NCBI GenBank assembly: GCA_009921765.1
Contig: RFXC01000036.1
Location: forward strand, 1-25,094
Length of the DNA: 25,094 bases
Direction of reading: 5' to 3'
DNA from: Betaproteobacteria bacterium
Lineage (GTDB): Bacteria > Pseudomonadota > Gammaproteobacteria > Burkholderiales > Burkholderiaceae
The position numbers were made by a program, and so were the translations under genes. Below the pieces are notes generated by a model. That model worked only from the letters and a program-made list of their open reading frames with translations. It was not told the origin of the DNA and did not search any database. Shown here piece by piece: positions 21,916 to 25,094 of this stretch. How positions within the stretch are numbered: the stretch's first letter is position 1; each line of letters begins with the position of its first letter.

Positions 21916-22941
21916 ATGATCCGTCTGCACCACGTCTTATCCAGCGCCGCACTCGCGCTCAGCCTGACCGTGGCAGGTGCCGCGGCCCATGCCCAAACCG
22001 TGTTCCGAATCAACGGCTGGCTGCCGCCCACCCATCCCATCATGACCCGCACGCTCAAGCCCTGGGCCGACGAAGTGGCCGCTGCCACACAGGGCCGGGT
22101 CCGCTTCGAGGTCACCGCCAGCAGCCTGGGTCCGCCCCCCACCCAACTGGACATGGTGAAAGACGGCATCGTCGAAGCGGTTTTCAGCGTGCACGGTTAC
22201 ACCCCGCAGCGCTTCCCGCTCGCCCGGGTGGGTGAACTGCCGTTCCTGTCCGATCTGTCAGAACCTCTGTCGGCGGCGCTCTGGCAGGTGACGGACAAGC
22301 ATTTCGCCTCGCGCGACGAACACGCTGGCATTCAATTGCTCGCCCTCTGGGCTGCCCAACCCGGACGGGTCTGGACCTCGAAGAAGCCGCTCAAATCCAT
22401 GGCCGATTGGAACGGCATGAAGCTCGCAGGCGGCGCGGCGATCAACGTGGACATCGCCAAAGCCCTGGGTGGCGTGGGCATCCGCGCACCCGGCCCGCAG
22501 GCCGCCGAGATGGTGCGCCGCGGCGTCACCGATGGACTCTTCATCGACGCCTCGTCGTTCACCGATTTTTCGTTGCAGGGCACGATCCGTCACCTGCTCG
22601 ATTTTCCCAAGGGAATCTACTCGGCCACCTTCTTCTTTGGTGTGAACAAGGCCAAGTGGAATCAACTGTCGCAGGCCGACCGCGATGCCATCCTCCAGCT
22701 CTCTGGCGAGCGCCTGTCCCGGATCGCCGGGCGCAACTGGGATGCCGAGGCTGCCAAGTCGCGCGAGAACGTGAAGGCCGCGGGCGTGGAGGTCACGATG
22801 GCCTCGGGCACCTACCTCGCTGAGCTCGAGTCTGCTTTGCGCTCCTTTGAAGATGACTGGCTGAAGGCGGCGCAGGCCACCGGCATCGATGCCAAGGCGG
22901 CGCTTGCTGCGCTCAAAGCCAGCATTGCCGCACACAAGTAA
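21916..22941 (+). CDS. dctP: TRAP transporter substrate-binding protein (DctP family)
   Basis: 341-residue periplasmic receptor. Signal peptide of about 26 residues ending AAAHA. The family body follows: FRINGWLPPTHPIMTRTLKPW, TQLDMVKDGIVEAVF, RVGELPFL, RVWTSKKPL and the late W-N-x-L-x-x-x-D region. In most DctP proteins a conserved Arg in the K-[IV]-R segment clamps the ligand carboxylate; here the segment is W-N-G-M-K-L-A-G-G, with A171 at the Arg place, suggesting an unusual ligand or mode of binding (inference). First gene of the TRAP operon, divergent from the Rieske operon and sharing its operator. A stable hairpin follows the stop. Confidence 0.93.
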   Translation: MIRLHHVLSSAALALSLTVAGAAAHAQTVFRINGWLPPTHPIMTRTLKPWADEVAAATQGRVRFEVTASSLGPPPTQLDMVKDGIVEAVFSVHGYTPQRFPLARVGELPFLSDLSEPLSAALWQVTDKHFASRDEHAGIQLLALWAAQPGRVWTSKKPLKSMADWNGMKLAGGAAINVDIAKALGGVGIRAPGPQAAEMVRRGVTDGLFIDASSFTDFSLQGTIRHLLDFPKGIYSATFFFGVNKAKWNQLSQADRDAILQLSGERLSRIAGRNWDAEAAKSRENVKAAGVEVTMASGTYLAELESALRSFEDDWLKAAQATGIDAKAALAALKASIAAHK

Positions 22942-22975
22942 GGAGACAGGCGCGTCACTCGCGCGCCTTCTCTCC
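22942..22975 (+). terminator. Intra-operon hairpin after dctP
   Basis: GGAGACAGGCGCG (22942-22954) pairs with CGCGCCTTCTCTCC (22962-22975) around a 7-nt loop: 12 base pairs with one small internal mismatch, starting immediately after the dctP stop. No T-run follows, so it more likely acts as an attenuator or mRNA 3' stabiliser that keeps receptor levels above those of the membrane subunits, as is common after receptor genes. Confidence 0.6.
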
Positions 22976-22986
22976 GGGGGCTCTCC

Positions 22987-23478
22987 ATGACCCGTCGCAC
23001 CAGCCTCCCTGTGCGGGCGCTCGGCGCCCTGGTGGCGGCGCAGCTTTTCTGTCTGATGCTCACCGTCGCGATCGACGTGGGCGGCCGCTATCTGTTTGCC
23101 AGTCCGTTGCCCGCTGGCTATGAAATGATCCAGGTGCAGATGGGCGCGCTTGCGTTCACGGCGCTGCCGCTTCTCTGCCGAACCAACGAACACCTGTCGC
23201 TGGGTCTTTTCGATCATCTGTTTCGCGGCGCGGTTCAGCGTATCCGTCTCTTTCTGATCCACGGCGTGAGCGCGGCCGGCACCGGCTTTCTGGCGTGGCG
23301 GATCTGGGTGCATGCGGGCAAGCTCGGCGCGATGGACGAAACCACCCCGGTGCTCAATTTTCCATACGCTCCACTCGGCTACCTGATGGCCACCGCGGCG
23401 ATGGTGGGCGCGCTGATGCTGGTCGCGCTCGCGGTGCGCAGTCTGTTTGCCAGTCGCGTCGAGCCGGGCAGATCCTGA
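22987..23478 (+). CDS. dctQ: TRAP transporter small membrane subunit (DctQ family)
   Basis: 163-residue inner-membrane protein with four hydrophobic segments (about 12-28, 42-62, 82-103 and 132-152). Family signatures: AIDVGGRYLFASPLPAGYEM (the R-Y-[LV]-F...P-x-x-x-E motif), RTNEHLSLGLFDHL and the final PLGYLMATAAMVGALMLVALA. Start ATG 22987 follows a GGGGG/CTCTCC stretch, so the ribosome-binding site is weak. It ends one base before the dctM start. It normally forms a permanent complex with DctM. Confidence 0.92.
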   Translation: MTRRTSLPVRALGALVAAQLFCLMLTVAIDVGGRYLFASPLPAGYEMIQVQMGALAFTALPLLCRTNEHLSLGLFDHLFRGAVQRIRLFLIHGVSAAGTGFLAWRIWVHAGKLGAMDETTPVLNFPYAPLGYLMATAAMVGALMLVALAVRSLFASRVEPGRS

Positions 23479-23479
23479 G

Positions 23480-24756
23480 ATGACACTCGCAATCGGCGCG
23501 TTCGCTCTGCTGTTCGTACTGCTCTTTGCCGGACTGCCCATCGCGTTCGGTCTGCTCCTGATCGGTTTCGGCGGATTCGCGGTGCTGCAGGGCATGCCGG
23601 CTGCGCTTGCCATGGTGGGACAGGTGGGCTTCACCACTGTGATGAACGAGGAACTCTCGGTCATTCCCCTCTTCATTCTCATGGGCGGATTCATCACCGC
23701 TTCACGTCTCTCGGATGACCTGTTCGGCGCGGCCAACGCATTCGTGGGCCATCTCCGGGGCGGTCTCGCCATGTCGTCGGTCATCGCCAGTGCGGGCTTC
23801 GCAAGCGTCTGCGGGTCGAGCTTTGCCACCGCGGCCACCATGGCGAAGGTGTCACTGCCCCCGATGCGACGCTTCGGTTATGCCGACTCCCTCGCTTCGG
23901 CCTCGGTTGCAGCAGGCGCCACGCTGGGCATCATGATCCCGCCGTCGGTGCCGCTTCTCATCTATGGCTTCATGACCCGCACCGATGTGGGCAAACTCTT
24001 CATCGCAGCGGTGATCCCCGGGCTTCTTGGTGCGCTCCTCTATGTGGGCGCGGTGCTGTGGTCGGTATGGCGGCATCCCGACAGCGGCAAACCGGGTGAA
24101 CGAACCGCAGCGCGTGAGCGCCTGAGGAGCCTGCGCAAGATCTGGGCGGTGGCTGCGCTGTTTCTTTTCATCATTGGCGGCATCTACCTCGGTGTATTCA
24201 CTCCCACCGAGGCGGCAGGCGTGGGCGCGTTTGCCGGATTTCTGTTTGCAGCCGCCCGCCGTGAACTGGGCGGCGGCCGTTTCATCGAGGTGCTGCTCGA
24301 TGCGGCGCGCTCCACCTGCTCGATTCTCATCTTGCTGATCGGCGCGCTGGTGATATCGCTGGCGTTCCCAAGGCGATCGGCACCACGGTACAGGGCATCG
24401 CCTCGGAACCCGTGATGGTGATCGTGCTGATCCTGCTTATCTATCTGCTGCTGGGCTGCATTCTCGATTCAATGTCGATGCTGTTCCTCACCGTACCCGT
24501 GTTTTATCCGATCGTGAGCAGCCTGGGCTATGACCTCGTCTGGTTTGGCATTCTGGTGGTGACCATGGTTGAGGTGGCGCTCATCACGCCGCCGGTGGGT
24601 CTCAACGTGTTTGTGCTCCATCAGGTGCAGCCCGATATTGCAACGCGCACCATCTTTCGCGGGCTCGCGCCATTCGTCACTGCCGACCTGATCAGGGTGT
24701 CGCTGCTGGTGGCAGTGCCCTCGATTGCGCTCTGGCTGCCCGGGCTGATGGGCTGA
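23480..24756 (+). pseudogene. dctM: TRAP transporter large membrane subunit DctM, frameshifted
   Basis: Large TRAP permease subunit, broken near 24350-24362. The first part (ATG 23480, about 290 residues) is intact, with PIAFGLLLIGFGGF, the conserved GCSSATAATMAKV-type segment (here CGSSFATAATMAKV) and GIMIPPSVPLLIYG. The frame then runs out of register to a stop at 24415. The rest (AGVPKAIGTTVQGIASEP, LLGCILDSMSMLFLTVPVF, TPPVGLNVFVLH) continues in the +2 frame to 24756. Normal DctM proteins have about 12 residues (36 nt) between the GAL and GVP positions; here there are 20 nt, so about 16 nt appear lost. Adding 16 gives 431 codons, the normal family size. A direct CGCTGG repeat (24345-24350, 24357-24362) lies at the site. 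A sequencing or assembly error remains possible. Confidence 0.85.
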
Positions 24757-24780
24757 GTTCCACCTTCATCTCACGCGAAC

Positions 24781-25094
24781 ATGGGACAGACCAAAAAAAC
24801 TGAAGTGAGGTCCGCGATCCTGCGCTCGGCGCGCACCCTGTTTTCGCGTCATGGCTATACCGCCACCAGCCTGCCGAAAATTGCAGCCGGCGCGGGTACC
24901 TCCACTGCCAATGTCTATGTCTATTTCCGCTCCAAGCTCGAGATTCTCTATGAACTCTACGACCCGTGGCTGAGGGCTAGGATCGAAGCGCTGGCAGCAG
25001 AGGCCGCCACGATCGGCGATCGGCGCGCGCGTCTTACGCATGTGCTGGGAACCTTCTGGCGCGACATCCCGAAAGAAAACGGCGGCTTCGGCAA
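24781..25094 (+). CDS. TetR-family transcriptional regulator, 3' end missing
   Basis: Open to the right edge: 104 codons read by hand from ATG 24781. The N-terminal TetR DNA-binding domain is clear: AILRSARTLFSRHGYTATS (13-31), then the helix-turn-helix PKIAAGAGTSTANVYVYF (33-50) followed by RSKLEILYELY. The ligand-binding domain is mostly outside the window. It lies 24 nt after dctM on the same strand, so it may be cotranscribed with the TRAP genes; no strong ribosome-binding site is visible. It is the only regulator in the window and the natural candidate for binding the paired 13-bp operators upstream of dctP and the Rieske operon (inference). Confidence 0.88.
   Translation, partial: MGQTKKTEVRSAILRSARTLFSRHGYTATSLPKIAAGAGTSTANVYVYFRSKLEILYELYDPWLRARIEALAAEAATIGDRRARLTHVLGTFWRDIPKENGGFG

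Noticed and set aside
21762..21933. Upstream starts (21762 or 21933) for the Rieske alpha subunit
   Set aside because: They would put operator A and the divergent promoter region inside the coding sequence, and the added residues show no Rieske-family similarity.
22258..23841. 527-codon open frame on the minus strand opposite dctP, dctQ and dctM
   Set aside because: It spans three well-identified genes and their spacer; its composition is that of an antisense shadow. No family motif seen.
24340..24415. Programmed ribosomal frameshift in dctM
   Set aside because: No slippery heptamer or downstream structure was seen, and about five residues of the family sequence are missing at the site, which fits a deletion.

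Overview
The window looks like a GC-rich betaproteobacterial chromosome, most likely Burkholderiales (Alcaligenaceae-like). The signs are a Bug/TctC-type periplasmic receptor, a TRAP transporter, an amino-acid ABC transporter, several oxygenases and a four-subunit sarcosine oxidase, all with strong G/C third-position bias. No rRNA, tRNA, CRISPR array, transposase or integrase was seen. This assignment is inference from gene content; no taxonomic marker is present.

Layout. (1) 1-5050, minus strand: heterotetrameric sarcosine oxidase operon soxB-soxD-soxA-soxG, with soxG cut by the left edge. (2) 5161-10437, plus strand: a divergent unit of an amino-acid-type ABC receptor and permease (no ATPase visible), a creatininase-family amidohydrolase, a glutathione transferase (GST), and an HD protein whose ligand pattern matches mixed-valent diiron oxygenases. 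After a 95-nt gap come an AhpD-like protein that has lost the Cys at the peroxidatic position, and an isopenicillin-N-synthase-like Fe(II)/2-oxoglutarate oxygenase. (3) 10451-15467: a patch with two toxin-antitoxin modules. One is CcdB with a chimeric Phd/YefM-CcdA antitoxin; the other is VapC with a Phd/YefM antitoxin. They surround a GST, a divergent NAD-dependent DNA ligase and a class II aldolase. (4) 15574-17555: an SMP-30/gluconolactonase gene divergent from an orphan Bug receptor. (5) 17558-21669, minus strand: Rieske dioxygenase alpha and beta, a short-chain dehydrogenase, and an alpha/beta hydrolase-deaminase fusion. (6) 21916-24756, plus strand: dctP, dctQ and a frameshifted dctM, followed by a TetR-family regulator cut by the right edge.

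How the parts may work together. The Rieske/SDR/hydrolase-deaminase operon and the TRAP operon are divergent. Each promoter region carries the same 13-bp near-palindrome in the same orientation relative to transcription, and on the TRAP side it sits exactly between a TTGACA and a TAATAT hexamer. This points to one regulator controlling uptake and ring oxidation/hydrolysis of one substrate, probably nitrogen-containing given the deaminase domain. The adjacent TetR gene is the obvious candidate. The dctM copy appears broken by a deletion of about 16 nt, so uptake through this TRAP system may be lost. The sarcosine oxidase and the divergent ABC/amidohydrolase/oxygenase unit together suggest catabolism of an N-methylated or amide-containing small molecule; the substrate is unknown.

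Most interesting items: the twin operators, the hydrolase-deaminase fusion, the HD-type putative diiron oxygenase operon, the chimeric CcdB antitoxin, the SMP-30 tail-like repeat flanking the VapC module, and the divergent LigA.
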